Source: Pseudomonadota bacterium
GTDB lineage: Bacteria; Tectomicrobia; Entotheonellia; Entotheonellales; Entotheonellaceae
Length of the DNA: 51,959 bases
Direction of reading: 5' to 3'
NCBI GenBank assembly: GCA_005777235.1
Contig: SXND01000224.1
Coordinates: 1-51,959, forward strand
Position numbers and translations under genes: made by a program. Positions 25,971-35,115 of this stretch are shown in pieces. Position 1 is the stretch's first letter, and each line of letters begins with the position of its first letter. A model generated the notes under the pieces. The model did not search any database and was not told the DNA's origin. It worked only from the letters and a program-made list of their open reading frames with translations.

Positions 25971-27404
25971 CTACCACGCTGTGGCCAAAGCTGGACGCTG
26001 CTGGCGGCTGGGGGACACGGCTTCGTAGCCATGCGCCACCTGGAAGAGCAGGTCTTCGGCAAACGGACGCCCAATCAGTTGCAGCCCAATCGGCAACCCG
26101 GCGGGCGTGAAACCACAGGGGATGGACATGGCCGGGAGGCCCGTGGCGTTACTGGGACTGGTGCAGCGCGCCGTCACCCCCGAACCTGGGCCACGTACAG
26201 GGTAGGTCTCGCCGCCGACCACGAGGTGATCCTGGTCAATACGCCAGGCCGCGACGGGGGCCGACGGCGTGACCAGGAAATCGACTTCCTGCAGCACGCG
26301 GGCGTAGTCTTCCTTGATGAGACGCTGCACTTTCAGGGCCTTGGCGTAATCCCGCCCCAACACAAATTGTCCGGCCAAGGTGCGATACAGCACGGTCGGC
26401 CCATAGTCCTGGCGTTGCGTGGTGAGATAGGGCTCGTGCACCACCAAGCCGTCGGCCATAGCGGCGATGCGCAGGGCGCCGGCGTATTGCATGCTGGGGA
26501 GCGTCACCTCGCGCAGCTCGACGCCGAGGTCTTGCAGGGCGGCAATCGCCTGCTGGACGGCGGCTTCGACCTCGGGGCTCAGGAGGTCAAAGTAGTAATT
26601 GCTCGGTATGCCCATGGTCAAGCCATGCAGATCCTGGCCCAGCCGGGCCGAGAAGTCTGGCACCGGTACCGGCACCGTGCTCGGGTCCAGCGGATCGTAG
26701 CCAGCGATGACCTGCAACATGAGGGCGCTATCCCGCACTGAACGGGTGATGGGGCCAATGTGATCACCGTTAAAGCTGGTGATCATTAGCCCGCGCTGGC
26801 TCACGCGCCCATAGGTCTGTTTCAGGCCCACCACGCCGCAGAAATTCGCCGGACCGCGTACAGAGCCGCCGAGGTCAGTGCCCAGCGAGGCAAAGGTGAC
26901 GCAGGCCGCTACATTGGCCCCGCCGCCACCGCTGGAACCGCCGGGGATGTGCGCGAGGTTCCAGGGATTGTGCACCGCGCCGTAGTGCAGGTTGTTGGAC
27001 GTGGAGCCAGCGGCAAACTCTTCCAAATTTTCTTTGCCGAGCATGATGGCGCCAGCGGCCTTGCAGCGGCTGACGACGTAGGCATCTTCGCTGGGCACAT
27101 GGTCGCGTAACACTTTCGAGCCGACGGTGCTGCGGATACCGGCAGTGGCAATGTTGTCTTTGATGCCAATGGGAATGCCGTGCAGCGGGCCACGATAGTC
27201 GCCACGCATCAAGGCGGCTTCCTGCTCCCTGGCCTGTTGCCGCGCTTGCTCGGGCAGGAGGCTGATAAAGCTATTCAGCAGCGGCTGCAAACGCTCGGCC
27301 TGCGCCAGGGCCGCTTCAGTGAGTTCGACTGGCGAGATGGCCCTGGCTTTGATCTTGGGGGCGAGTTCGGCAATGCTCATGGTAACGAGTGACATATCGG
27401 TCAT
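25971..27404 (-). CDS. Amidase signature family protein (AtzF/GatA-like)
   Basis: 477 aa. The Ser-cisSer-Lys triad is visible: Lys in IGIKDNIATAG, cis-Ser in IPGGSSGGGGANVAA and nucleophile Ser in GTDLGGSVRGPA. Length and motifs fit amidases such as indole-acetamide or allophanate hydrolases rather than true GatA, because gatB is absent. Its ATG overlaps the stop of the 64-aa small subunit gene (TGATG). Substrate unknown. Confidence 0.9.
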   Translation of the reverse strand: MTDMSLVTMSIAELAPKIKARAISPVELTEAALAQAERLQPLLNSFISLLPEQARQQAREQEAALMRGDYRGPLHGIPIGIKDNIATAGIRSTVGSKVLRDHVPSEDAYVVSRCKAAGAIMLGKENLEEFAAGSTSNNLHYGAVHNPWNLAHIPGGSSGGGGANVAACVTFASLGTDLGGSVRGPANFCGVVGLKQTYGRVSQRGLMITSFNGDHIGPITRSVRDSALMLQVIAGYDPLDPSTVPVPVPDFSARLGQDLHGLTMGIPSNYYFDLLSPEVEAAVQQAIAALQDLGVELREVTLPSMQYAGALRIAAMADGLVVHEPYLTTQRQDYGPTVLYRTLAGQFVLGRDYAKALKVQRLIKEDYARVLQEVDFLVTPSAPVAAWRIDQDHLVVGGETYPVRGPGSGVTARCTSPSNATGLPAMSIPCGFTPAGLPIGLQLIGRPFAEDLLFQVAHGYEAVSPSRQQRPALATAW

Positions 27405-27598
27405 CAGGCTTCTCCCCCTTCCTGGGCGCGCAGCAGACGGCCGGAGAGCACGTCTGCGAGGTCCAGAGTACGTAGTTGTGCGGCTTCTTTGAGGTAATTG
27501 TCCAACTCAGGACGTACCAGCTCGATTTCAGCGTCAGTGAGTGGAAAGCCGTCGTAGGCCTGAATTATGGCCTGCAAGGTGGCGTTGGGAATCGACAT
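27404..27598 (-). CDS. Small GatC/AtzG-like partner of the amidase
   Basis: 64 aa. The sequence AYDGFPLTDAEIELVRPELDNY is like the N-terminal helix of GatC/AtzG subunits that wrap around and stabilise amidase-signature enzymes, followed by ALRTLD-type residues (QLRTLDLADVL). Overlaps the amidase start by one base. An amidase-complex subunit is the best reading. Confidence 0.65.
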   Translation of the reverse strand: MSIPNATLQAIIQAYDGFPLTDAEIELVRPELDNYLKEAAQLRTLDLADVLSGRLLRAQEGGEA

Positions 27599-27671
27599 GC
27601 TGTGGACCTCCTGCCAGGCGGGCCTGGCATGTGATGGTTACATGGTCCCCCGCTGCGGGAGACGGGCAGGG

Positions 27672-27755
27672 TCACATGGATACCTCGGACATCTTCTGCA
27701 TGGGCACGTCTGTGTCGACACGCACCCGATACTGCGGCTGGCTACTTGTGGCCAT
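27672..27755 (-). CDS. Possible 27-aa leader or small peptide of the amidase operon
   Basis: ATG 27755 follows a very strong AGGAGGAG site. The product starts MATSSQPQYRVRVDTDVPMQ and ends KMSEVSM, stop TGA at 27672-27674. It lies 73 nt upstream of the GatC-like gene on the same strand and could be the first cistron, a translational leader or a substrate peptide. No family recognised. The strong ribosome site is the main support. Confidence 0.4.
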   Translation of the reverse strand: MATSSQPQYRVRVDTDVPMQKMSEVSM

Positions 27756-27949
27756 GGTCTCCTCCTGGGCAATAGGGAGATACGGCTAAACGCTCCCATA
27801 AAAGACGGTCGCCTAGGCCACACAGCATACTACAGCGCCGAGCGTGAGGGAAGGAGCCGTGCCTCCCAGGCGCATCCTGTATGCTACACTCGCGGGCGGT
27901 GGGAGCCGGGGTAAGCTGCGAGGCATCAGGGCAGAAAGTGAGGACACAC

Positions 27950-29218
27950 GTGCAGCGTCTTTTCTATGGCTGGTGGGTCACGGGGGCGTGTTCTCTCCTC
28001 GTAGGGGCACGGCGCGGGAGCGAAACCGCGTACGGCGTCTTGCTGGTCATGTGGGCCAGCACGTTTGGCTGGGAACGCGCCACCATTACCGGCGCGTTGT
28101 CATTGGCCATGGTCCTGGGGGGGCTACTCACCCCGCTGGCAGGCCGCATGTTGGATCGTCATGACCCGCGCTGGCCGTTCGGCATTGGCGTCGTGGCCTT
28201 GGGCGGCGCAATGCTCACCCTGACGCAGGTCCAGCACCTCTGGCAGCTGTATGCCATCATGGCAACCCTCTATGCTGTGGCGCTTGCCACCCTGGAACTC
28301 GGCATGCTATCGGCCTATCTTGCCCGCTGGTTTGTACGGCGGCGCGCCTTGGCGTTTGGGCTGTCGCAAGCGGGCCAGGGGGTGGGCATCTTTCTCCTGA
28401 CTCCGCTGGCGACGTGGCTGCTGACCCAGTATGGCTGGCGCCTGGGCTATGGCCTGTTAGGCGGCGCGTTGCTGCTGGTGCTGCTGCCGGTCACGGTGCT
28501 GGTGCTGCGCCGCAGTCCCGAAAGCCTGGGGCTTACCCCGGATGGCCTTCCAGCCACGGCGCTTGGGCGCGGGGCGGCACGCCGCCCAGGAGCCACTGCG
28601 TCTGGGCCCTGGACCCTCGCCCAGGCGCGCCGCACGCGGGTGTTCTGGGCTATCCTGCTATGTTTTTACTTTTTTCCAGCGGCCAATCAAGTCTTCCATA
28701 TCCATCTGGTCGCCTACCTGACGGATTGTGGCCTGAGCACACTGGCCGCAGCCTGGGGCTTGTCGATCGCCGGGCTGATGAGCGTCCTCGGGCGGTTGCT
28801 GTTTGGCGTGTTGACGGATCGCTATGGGGGCATCATCGCCACGCAAGTGAGTTTTGGCTTTTCGATTGCTGGCGTCCTCCTCGTCTTGTTGCCCAGCATC
28901 ACCACCCCAGCCATGCTGTACCTCTTCGCCGTGGTCTTTGGCCTCTCGCTCGGGAGCCGTGGTGTCACCCTCGGGGCGTTCACCGCTGACGCCTTTCCGG
29001 GGCGTGAATTTGGGGCTATTTACGGCTGGATTACCTCCGGCCAACTCCTCGGTGGCGCCCTCGGGCCGTGGCTCGGCGGGCTGATCTTCGACTTCACGGG
29101 CAGTTATCGCGTCGCCTTCTATGGCTGTCTGGTGGGCTTTCTCATGTCCATGGCGCTCGTGTGGGTGGCCTCCTGGGGACGCCGGATCACCCCAGTCGTA
29201 CACGCTGCGACCCGGTAG
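27950..29218 (+). CDS. MFS transporter
   Basis: 422 aa from GTG 27950 (GAGG 6 nt upstream; the frame is open to 27881). Twelve predicted membrane helices in two halves. Intracellular loop 2-3 has GRMLDRHDPR, the A-like motif, and the second half GVLTDRYGG. Starts FYGWWVTGACSLL, a pattern seen in monocarboxylate/oxalate-formate-type MFS exchangers. Divergent from the amidase operon, so it may import its substrate (inference). The 3' end overlaps the run-on tail of the HNH gene on the other strand. Confidence 0.87.
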   Translation: MQRLFYGWWVTGACSLLVGARRGSETAYGVLLVMWASTFGWERATITGALSLAMVLGGLLTPLAGRMLDRHDPRWPFGIGVVALGGAMLTLTQVQHLWQLYAIMATLYAVALATLELGMLSAYLARWFVRRRALAFGLSQAGQGVGIFLLTPLATWLLTQYGWRLGYGLLGGALLLVLLPVTVLVLRRSPESLGLTPDGLPATALGRGAARRPGATASGPWTLAQARRTRVFWAILLCFYFFPAANQVFHIHLVAYLTDCGLSTLAAAWGLSIAGLMSVLGRLLFGVLTDRYGGIIATQVSFGFSIAGVLLVLLPSITTPAMLYLFAVVFGLSLGSRGVTLGAFTADAFPGREFGAIYGWITSGQLLGGALGPWLGGLIFDFTGSYRVAFYGCLVGFLMSMALVWVASWGRRITPVVHAATR

Positions 29219-30057
29219 AGTTCAGCAAGCGCTGGAGAGCCCTGCACAGCCAGAGCCGTCATCCCCGCAGCGCTCGGGCTGGCGCGTTTCCTGGATGGAG
29301 AGGACGCCTTCATGCGCTCAGCCCCCCACGCGAGCCGCCTCCAAGGCACGGCGCCTCGATGCGCCCCCCAGTCACCTCCCCGTGCTGAGCCCTTTGTAGG
29401 AGCGGGCCTTGCCCGCGATCCCCCCTTGCTATCCTTCGCAGGTTCATACGTCTCAGGCAGCTCATCGCGCTGACGTTGCGCGTAGTAGCTCATGGCCAGT
29501 GTAGCGGGCCGTGTATTCCCGCTAGGCGGACGTAACAGAGCCAGCTGTGGGAGATCGTCTGGGAAGCTGCACAGCCGCTGCCAGAGTGCCCGTGCTTCTG
29601 CGGTGTCACTCGTGGTCAGGAGCGTCAGCAAGTCAAGCATCAGGCGACGTGCTTCCAGGAGCACAGGACGATTGAGGCGACACAGGGCAATCTGCATAGC
29701 CCCGAGTGGTGTCAAAGCGTGTACTGCGCCATCGCTTTGGACCTCAAGGTGCGCCCCAAAAGCCTCGCGACAGGGATCGAGCACTGGCGCGGCGTGCTGT
29801 TTGAGGGCATTGCGCTGGCAGCAGGCATACACCAGGTTTTCGTAGTCATAGAGTCCGGCTGGATGCGTGGTGCGTGGCACGAGATGATCGACGCTAAAGG
29901 CCTGTGCCCCATCGGCACACCAACGCTCACGCCACAGGCAGTAGATGCAACGAAAAGTAAACTCATCACGCAACCACGGTTTGTAGGCTTCAACCGTCTG
30001 GTAGCCGCGTGGTCCGTGCCGACGGGTATGGGGGACGTGTGGATAGGCAAATGCCAC
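29119..30057 (-). CDS. HNH endonuclease with a run-on C-terminal tail
   Basis: 312 aa from GTG 30057 (GAGGGGGG ribosome site; 8 nt after the CHAT-STAND stop). The HNH core is residues 35-90: FRCIYC (Cys pair), FSVDHLVPRTTHP (catalytic Asp-His) and YENLVYACCQRNALK (Asn helix). The usual second CxxC is reduced to CC. A helical domain follows to about residue 205. After that the frame crosses a palindromic repeat (29396-29418) and becomes Arg/Ala/Gly-rich. It then runs antisense into the MFS gene, so the last 100 residues are probably not ancestral. Coupled to the CHAT gene. Confidence 0.75.
   Translation of the reverse strand: MAFAYPHVPHTRRHGPRGYQTVEAYKPWLRDEFTFRCIYCLWRERWCADGAQAFSVDHLVPRTTHPAGLYDYENLVYACCQRNALKQHAAPVLDPCREAFGAHLEVQSDGAVHALTPLGAMQIALCRLNRPVLLEARRLMLDLLTLLTTSDTAEARALWQRLCSFPDDLPQLALLRPPSGNTRPATLAMSYYAQRQRDELPETYEPAKDSKGGSRARPAPTKGSARGGDWGAHRGAVPWRRLAWGAERMKASSPSRKRASPSAAGMTALAVQGSPALAELYRVAACTTGVIRRPQEATHTSAMDMRKPTRQP
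29396..29418. repeat. REP-like palindrome
   Basis: GTAGGAGCGGGCCTTGCCCGCGA. Stem AGCGGGC/GCCCGC with a short loop, closely resembling the dispersed REP units of pseudomonads. It lies inside the C-terminal coding extension of the HNH gene. Confidence 0.6.
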
Positions 30058-30067
30058 GGATCCCCCC

Positions 30068-33000
30068 TCAGCGCGGTGCTGGATCAACGAGGCGTTGCAC
30101 CTGCTGATGCAGCTGCGTGACGTGATCAAGCATGCGTTGATCGAGGCGAGCGAGGTGTTGGTCGGCTTGCTCCTGCAGCTGGGCTAATTCGCTGGCTTCC
30201 TCATGGCTTAGTGTCGCCGCATATTGCTGCTGTATGAGCGCAATACGGCGCTGATTCAGGGCCTGCCAGGTCGTATCATTAGCGTAGACAGGGCCGGGCT
30301 GGGCGAGCAGCAGGCGCAGTTCGGTGGCGTCGTCGTAATCCAGGCGCGGGTCGTTGGCCAGGGCCGGGTCGCGGGCCCCGGCGAGCACGGCCTGCAAGGC
30401 GGCGAGGACGGGTGGGACATAGTCCGGCAGGTCGGGGCGCTGGGCGAGCTCAGCCAGTTGCGTGGCAGCGTCAGCAGTCTGGGCCGGGCTGCGGGCCTGG
30501 GCCACCAGGGTGTACAGCTTGGCCAGGGGGCTGTGGCTCGCGCCACCGGCGCGACGGTAGGCCAGGTAGGCGTCCACGGCCTGCTGGCGGGCGGCCGTGG
30601 CGGCGGCGGTGGCGCCCACGGCGCGTTCCAGGTCGCTGAGGATGGCGAAGGTCTTCCACGGTTCGGCGGCGTGCCCAAAGGGTGCTTTACAGGCGATGGC
30701 GCGCTGCAGTTCGCGGCGCGCCGCGTCGTAGCGGTGCAGGGCGATGAGGCTGTCGGCGGCGTTGCTGCGGGCGCGGCCTTCGGCGGCCAGATCGTGCAGC
30801 GTGGTGGAGATCTCGGCAGCCTGGAGGAGGAAACGCACCGCATCTTCCAGGCGGCCCAGGGCATGGTAGAGAAGCCCGAGCTGGCCGAGAGTGCTGGCCT
30901 GGCCGGCGGTGTTGCTGAGCTGCACCTCGATCCGTAATGACTCCTTATAGGCCTGCTCCGCTGCCTCGTACTGCCTGGCTGCCTGGTGCACCCGGCCAAT
31001 CTGGTGCCAGGCAACGGCAACAGACGCGGGCTCGTTGAGCTGCGCGAAGGTCTCACGGGCTTCAGTCCAGGCCGCCAGGGCCGCCTGGTAGTCACCTTGC
31101 AACAGGCGGACGGTGCCGAGCTGGCCTTTGCCGGTGGCGACCTGCCTGGCATTGTGCTGCTGCTCGGCCAGCGCGATGGCGCTCTCGTACGCCGTGGCGG
31201 CCGGCTCCAGGCGACCGAGAGCACCTAGACAGTCGCCGGATTCGCTCAGACAGACCGACGCCATACGCGCGGCCTGGGTACCGCCAGCCTCAGCCAGGGC
31301 GGTGAAAGCGCTGCGCGCCTCAGTCAGCACGGGCAGGGCGGCTTCGGCGTCACCGCTCATCTTGAGCACACGGCCAAGCCCGAAATACGCCCTCGCCAGG
31401 TCATACGCGGTGCCAGGATAGGCATCAGGTCCAGCGCTCTGGGTCTGCTGCAATAGCGTGCGTGCTGCGGCGACCGCTTCGACCAGACGACCGGCGTTCT
31501 GCAGCCGCTCGATAGCAGCGAGTTCGGCTTCAAAGCGCGTGTGGCTCCACGTCCCCAGGTGCTCAGCCGCCTGGGCCCGCAGACGGGCCACCGTGGCCAG
31601 GGCCAGCGGGCGTCCGAGGTGTTGCAACAGGCCCTCCAGGCGGGTTGCCATGGCCACCACTGCCTCCCAGGTCGGGGCCGCGGTGGCCTGGGGTGTGTCG
31701 GCCGCGGCGGTCTCCGGTCCCGCTTGTGCCGCCTCCACCTGCCAGGCCAGGGCCGCCAGCAGGTTGGGCAGCTCCAGCAGGGTCAGACGCGCCGCGAGCT
31801 GTGGGTCTTTGAACTGCTGATCGTACAAAAAATCCACCAACTGCCGCATGGCCTCGGCCCAGGCCGCCCGGGCCGTGCGGCGCGGCGCCTCGGGCAGGGC
31901 GCCCCACAGGGCCGCAGCTAGGGCCGGGTTCAGGCGCAGGTAGGTCATGTTCGGCCCCACCGGCAGCAGCGTGCCCAGGCCGACGGCTTCGAGCTGGCGG
32001 CCCAGGGTGATCTCTTCGTCCTGCTGGTAGTCCAACCCCAGCACCTGGGCAATCACTGCGAGATTCCCGCCAGCGTGGAACGCCCCCAGTGGCCCGAGTT
32101 TGGCGCGCACCTCCACGGGCAAACGGCGCAGCGACAGCTCCACGCTGGCCAGCAGCGAGCGCTGGCGGTCGTTGGGGTAGCGGCGTTGCAACGTCGCCAT
32201 CAGCTCGTGCAGCCGCCGCGTCGCCTCGCGCACCCCGGCGCGGCCCACTTCGCGGGCCAGTAGCACCAGGCTGCGGGCGTGGCAGCCCACGGCGTCCACC
32301 AGATCAGCAATGGCCTGCTCGTTCTCCTCGGCCTGGCCATGGCGCGACCCCAGCTCCGGCTGCTCGGCCAGTACCTGGGCCACCAGGGTGATGGCATCGG
32401 CGCGGTCCAACCGATCCAGCGCGATATGCTGGCGTGGAAACGGCTGCGGCAGGGCCTCGCGGCTGGTGAACAGCAGGCGCGTCTCACCCAGGGCATTGAG
32501 GCGCTGCGCCAGGGCCAGGATGTTGGCCAGCACCTCAGGCTCAAACGCCGCCGCATCGGCGGAGCCGACGGCCAGGGCCGCGTCAGTCGGCGGCGGCAGC
32601 ACCGACTCCATGTTATCGAACACCAGCAGCACGGCCTCGTGGCGCAACACGCGCGCCAGCAGTTGCTCGCCAATGGCCGAATCGCTGCCGCCCTGGGCCA
32701 CGTAATCCGGCAGCAGTTGCTCGCCGAGGCGAAAACGCACCGCCTCCACATCGCGCTGCTCCTCCAGACTGACAAAGGCCGTGCGCTGAAAGCGGCGGCT
32801 GTGCACCAGCCAGCGCGCCAGCTCCACGGCCAGGGCGGTTTTGCCCTCACCGCCCTCGCCGCGCAGCACCACATAGCGCGCCGGGCTTGACGCGGCGCTG
32901 CCTCCAGGCTGGGGATGGGTCGGGGCGCACAACAGGCGCTCGGCGGCGAGTAATTCGCGGCTGCGACCGACAAAGCGGTGCTCTAGCGTTGGCAAATCGC

Positions 33001-33835
33001 CTAGGGCCGCCTGTTGTTGCTGCGCCAGCACCTCGCGCAGACGGGCATCCGGCACGGCGCTGAGCAACACCGGGTCAGCCTCTTCCTGCAACAGCACCGG
33101 CACAAACCAGTCCTGCAAACGCAGCTCGTGCTGCAGCACTGTGCCGCGCGCCGGGTCCTGATGCAGGTCGCGCTGTCCGGCCAGCATGGCCTCGCCAATG
33201 CGGGCGCCGCGCAGCAGCTCGTGATAAAAGCGCGCCACAAAGCGCCGCGCCGTTTCCACCAGCACGCTGTGGCTCATGGCCACCACCGAGGCCACGCCCT
33301 GGTGCAGCAGACGCGCCGCTACCGAGGCGGTGGGCGTTTCCTCAGCGTGCGCTGTCTGGCAGGCCTCTAAAAACACCAGCGGCACGCGATGCTGGCGTAG
33401 CACACTGGCCAGTTCGTCGGCGTGTACCAACTGTGAGCGCCGTTGTGTGAGCTGGCCGACATCCGCCGGATCCTCAAAGCACAGCGCCCCCAGGCCGAGC
33501 TGCCGGTCGTAGATGCCGTGGCCGTCAAAGTGCACCACGTGGTAGGGGGCGCGCTGGTCGTGGGCGCGCTGTAAGGCTTCCTGCATGGCGCCAAAGGTCG
33601 GGGGGTTGAGCAGCGTGTAGCTGGCGAGTTCGCCCAGGGCGTTGAGGGCCTCGACCACCGGCTGGGCACTGACGCGGTGATCCAGATAGGCGGCGCGGGC
33701 GTCCTCGGGTCGCGGGCTGATGAGCAGCACGCGCAGCGGCGGGTCAGTGGCCAGCGGCGGCCAGTCGCGCTGCCCCGGCAACTGCCGCCGCACGCGCACC
33801 CCACGGGCGCCCTGAAATAAAAAAACCCTCGCCAT
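30068..33835 (-). CDS. CHAT protease - STAND (NB-ARC) ATPase - TPR protein, main part of a frameshifted TIR-CHAT gene
   Basis: 1255 aa in this frame. CHAT caspase-like domain about 30-260: RVLLISPRPED, VVHFDGHGIYD with catalytic His106, VFLEACQTAH with catalytic Cys159. NTPase from about 285: FVGRSREL, Walker A GEGGEGKT (Lys332), Walker B-like VLLVFDNMESVLP, then a winged-helix-like region. From about 640 to the end are helical TPR-like repeats (YESAIALAEQQ, AWHQIGRVHQAARQYEAAEQ, TLGQLGLLYHALGRLEDAV). The ATG is only formal: the frame joins the TIR gene upstream after removing one base of a T7 run. Expected role: ligand-triggered oligomerisation and proteolysis, as for known CHAT/STAND conflict proteins. 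Confidence 0.88.
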   Translation of the reverse strand: MARVFLFQGARGVRVRRQLPGQRDWPPLATDPPLRVLLISPRPEDARAAYLDHRVSAQPVVEALNALGELASYTLLNPPTFGAMQEALQRAHDQRAPYHVVHFDGHGIYDRQLGLGALCFEDPADVGQLTQRRSQLVHADELASVLRQHRVPLVFLEACQTAHAEETPTASVAARLLHQGVASVVAMSHSVLVETARRFVARFYHELLRGARIGEAMLAGQRDLHQDPARGTVLQHELRLQDWFVPVLLQEEADPVLLSAVPDARLREVLAQQQQAALGDLPTLEHRFVGRSRELLAAERLLCAPTHPQPGGSAASSPARYVVLRGEGGEGKTALAVELARWLVHSRRFQRTAFVSLEEQRDVEAVRFRLGEQLLPDYVAQGGSDSAIGEQLLARVLRHEAVLLVFDNMESVLPPPTDAALAVGSADAAAFEPEVLANILALAQRLNALGETRLLFTSREALPQPFPRQHIALDRLDRADAITLVAQVLAEQPELGSRHGQAEENEQAIADLVDAVGCHARSLVLLAREVGRAGVREATRRLHELMATLQRRYPNDRQRSLLASVELSLRRLPVEVRAKLGPLGAFHAGGNLAVIAQVLGLDYQQDEEITLGRQLEAVGLGTLLPVGPNMTYLRLNPALAAALWGALPEAPRRTARAAWAEAMRQLVDFLYDQQFKDPQLAARLTLLELPNLLAALAWQVEAAQAGPETAAADTPQATAAPTWEAVVAMATRLEGLLQHLGRPLALATVARLRAQAAEHLGTWSHTRFEAELAAIERLQNAGRLVEAVAAARTLLQQTQSAGPDAYPGTAYDLARAYFGLGRVLKMSGDAEAALPVLTEARSAFTALAEAGGTQAARMASVCLSESGDCLGALGRLEPAATAYESAIALAEQQHNARQVATGKGQLGTVRLLQGDYQAALAAWTEARETFAQLNEPASVAVAWHQIGRVHQAARQYEAAEQAYKESLRIEVQLSNTAGQASTLGQLGLLYHALGRLEDAVRFLLQAAEISTTLHDLAAEGRARSNAADSLIALHRYDAARRELQRAIACKAPFGHAAEPWKTFAILSDLERAVGATAAATAARQQAVDAYLAYRRAGGASHSPLAKLYTLVAQARSPAQTADAATQLAELAQRPDLPDYVPPVLAALQAVLAGARDPALANDPRLDYDDATELRLLLAQPGPVYANDTTWQALNQRRIALIQQQYAATLSHEEASELAQLQEQADQHLARLDQRMLDHVTQLHQQVQRLVDPAPR

Positions 33836-34841
33836 CGTGCAACAGCTCCCACGGCAGGGCCAGCCATTGCGTTGCCGCCTGGCGTGCCTGGCGCTGTGTG
33901 GCCTCGTCAGCGCCTGCCAGATCAGGCTCGTGCAGCAGGATGGACAGCCGTGGTTGGCGGCGTGCGTGTGGCCCAGCGTCGTGACGCCAAGCGTGCAATA
34001 CCTCGGCAGCCTGGGGCGAGGTTTTTAATAAGGCATACAAGTCCTGACCCCAACGCGGCAGGGCGCTTTCCACCTCCTGAGCGCGGCGCTGAAACGGCTG
34101 GCTCGGCCACATGACGTAGCGCTCCAGATACCAGGACAGCTCGCCGGCCTCAAGCGGCCCGAGCGGGGCGGTGACGTGATACGGCGCCCCAGGTGGCACC
34201 GGGACAGTGGGGGCGAGCAGCGGGCGGAGGGTCAGCCAACGGCGCCACCTGGGGATGGGCGGCGCGGTGGGGAGCGTGTGCAGCGGCAGATAGCGCAGCT
34301 CGGCCAGCGCTGTAGCGCGGTACGTGCCCTCGTGTTCGACCATAGTTGGCTGGCTGAGGCACAGGGTCAGCTCGGCCAGTGGGGCGCTCTCCAGCACGGT
34401 CGGTCGTCTGGGATCATCCGGCTGCGCCAGTCCCAGGGCCGCCAGCAGTGCGGGCACGGCCTCGGCCACAGCGTTCGGGCCGGTGCTCAGCGGCACGCAG
34501 GTGAGCGGCTCACCGCACAGCTCCTTTAACGCCTCGTTGCTGACGTCAGCATAGCGCACCGGAATGACCTTGTAGCCCACCCCGCGCTGCCGCTTCACCG
34601 CCTGGGCGATGCGCACTTCCTCCCGCACCCAGGGGCGCGTCAGGGCCTGCTGGCTCACCAGCACCACGCCATGCTGCGCCGCCTGAATGGCCTCCCGGAT
34701 GCGCTGTGGAAAAGGCTCCCCGCCACGGAGGCGCTGTGAATCGGCCCAGACCGAGACCTCGTACGGCGCCAGGGCTGCGCGCAGCCCTGGCGCCGTCTCG
34801 TCGTCGTGGGTCGCATGCGATAGGAAGATCGTTAGGGGCAT
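33744..34841 (-). CDS. TIR domain and start of the CHAT domain, N-terminal part of the frameshifted gene
   Basis: 365 aa in this frame. The TIR domain spans about 1-135: LTIFLSHATHDDE, VWADSQRLRGGEPFPQRI, VVLVSQQALTRPWVREEV with Trp71 and putative catalytic Glu74/75, then VIPVRYAD. After a linker (about 150-320), LALPWELLHDGEGF is the entry strand of a CHAT domain, continued in the other frame as LFQGARGVRVRRQ. The last 25 or so residues after the T7 run (33819-33825) are out-of-frame read-through. TIR domains of this type often cleave NAD or make signalling nucleotides; which is unknown here. Confidence 0.8.
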   Translation of the reverse strand: MPLTIFLSHATHDDETAPGLRAALAPYEVSVWADSQRLRGGEPFPQRIREAIQAAQHGVVLVSQQALTRPWVREEVRIAQAVKRQRGVGYKVIPVRYADVSNEALKELCGEPLTCVPLSTGPNAVAEAVPALLAALGLAQPDDPRRPTVLESAPLAELTLCLSQPTMVEHEGTYRATALAELRYLPLHTLPTAPPIPRWRRWLTLRPLLAPTVPVPPGAPYHVTAPLGPLEAGELSWYLERYVMWPSQPFQRRAQEVESALPRWGQDLYALLKTSPQAAEVLHAWRHDAGPHARRQPRLSILLHEPDLAGADEATQRQARQAATQWLALPWELLHDGEGFFISGRPWGARAAAVAGAARLAAAGH

Positions 34842-35115
34842 AGCGTCTCCTCATGCACACCGCTCTGACTGCTCAGGCCTAGTCTGTGCTTATGACAGTG
34901 TAACCGCTGGCGGCATGACGGGCAATGTCTGCGGCCTGGCGCCATCATGGCGCCTCTTGCGGAGTCCCCGAGGCCGCACACATCCCCCAGGGCCTGGAGG
35001 CAGGCGGGCAGGCCTCCGGCCGCGTGCGTCTGGCGCCCTCGACCAGAGTGCGGTATGCTCAGGGCAGGATCGGCAGGCAAGGGATGGACTGAGACGGCGC
35101 GGCAGAGGAGAGACC

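Noticed and set aside
32200..32973. 257-aa minus-strand frame and plus-strand frames inside the CHAT-STAND gene
   Set aside because: Different-frame shadows of a GC-rich coding region; residue bias (Trp, Arg, Cys) is typical of off-frame translation.
34842..35115. Possible gene between the TIR gene and glnE
   Set aside because: The open frame through it is only the upstream extension of the glnE-like gene; no start context or conserved features before ATG 35116.
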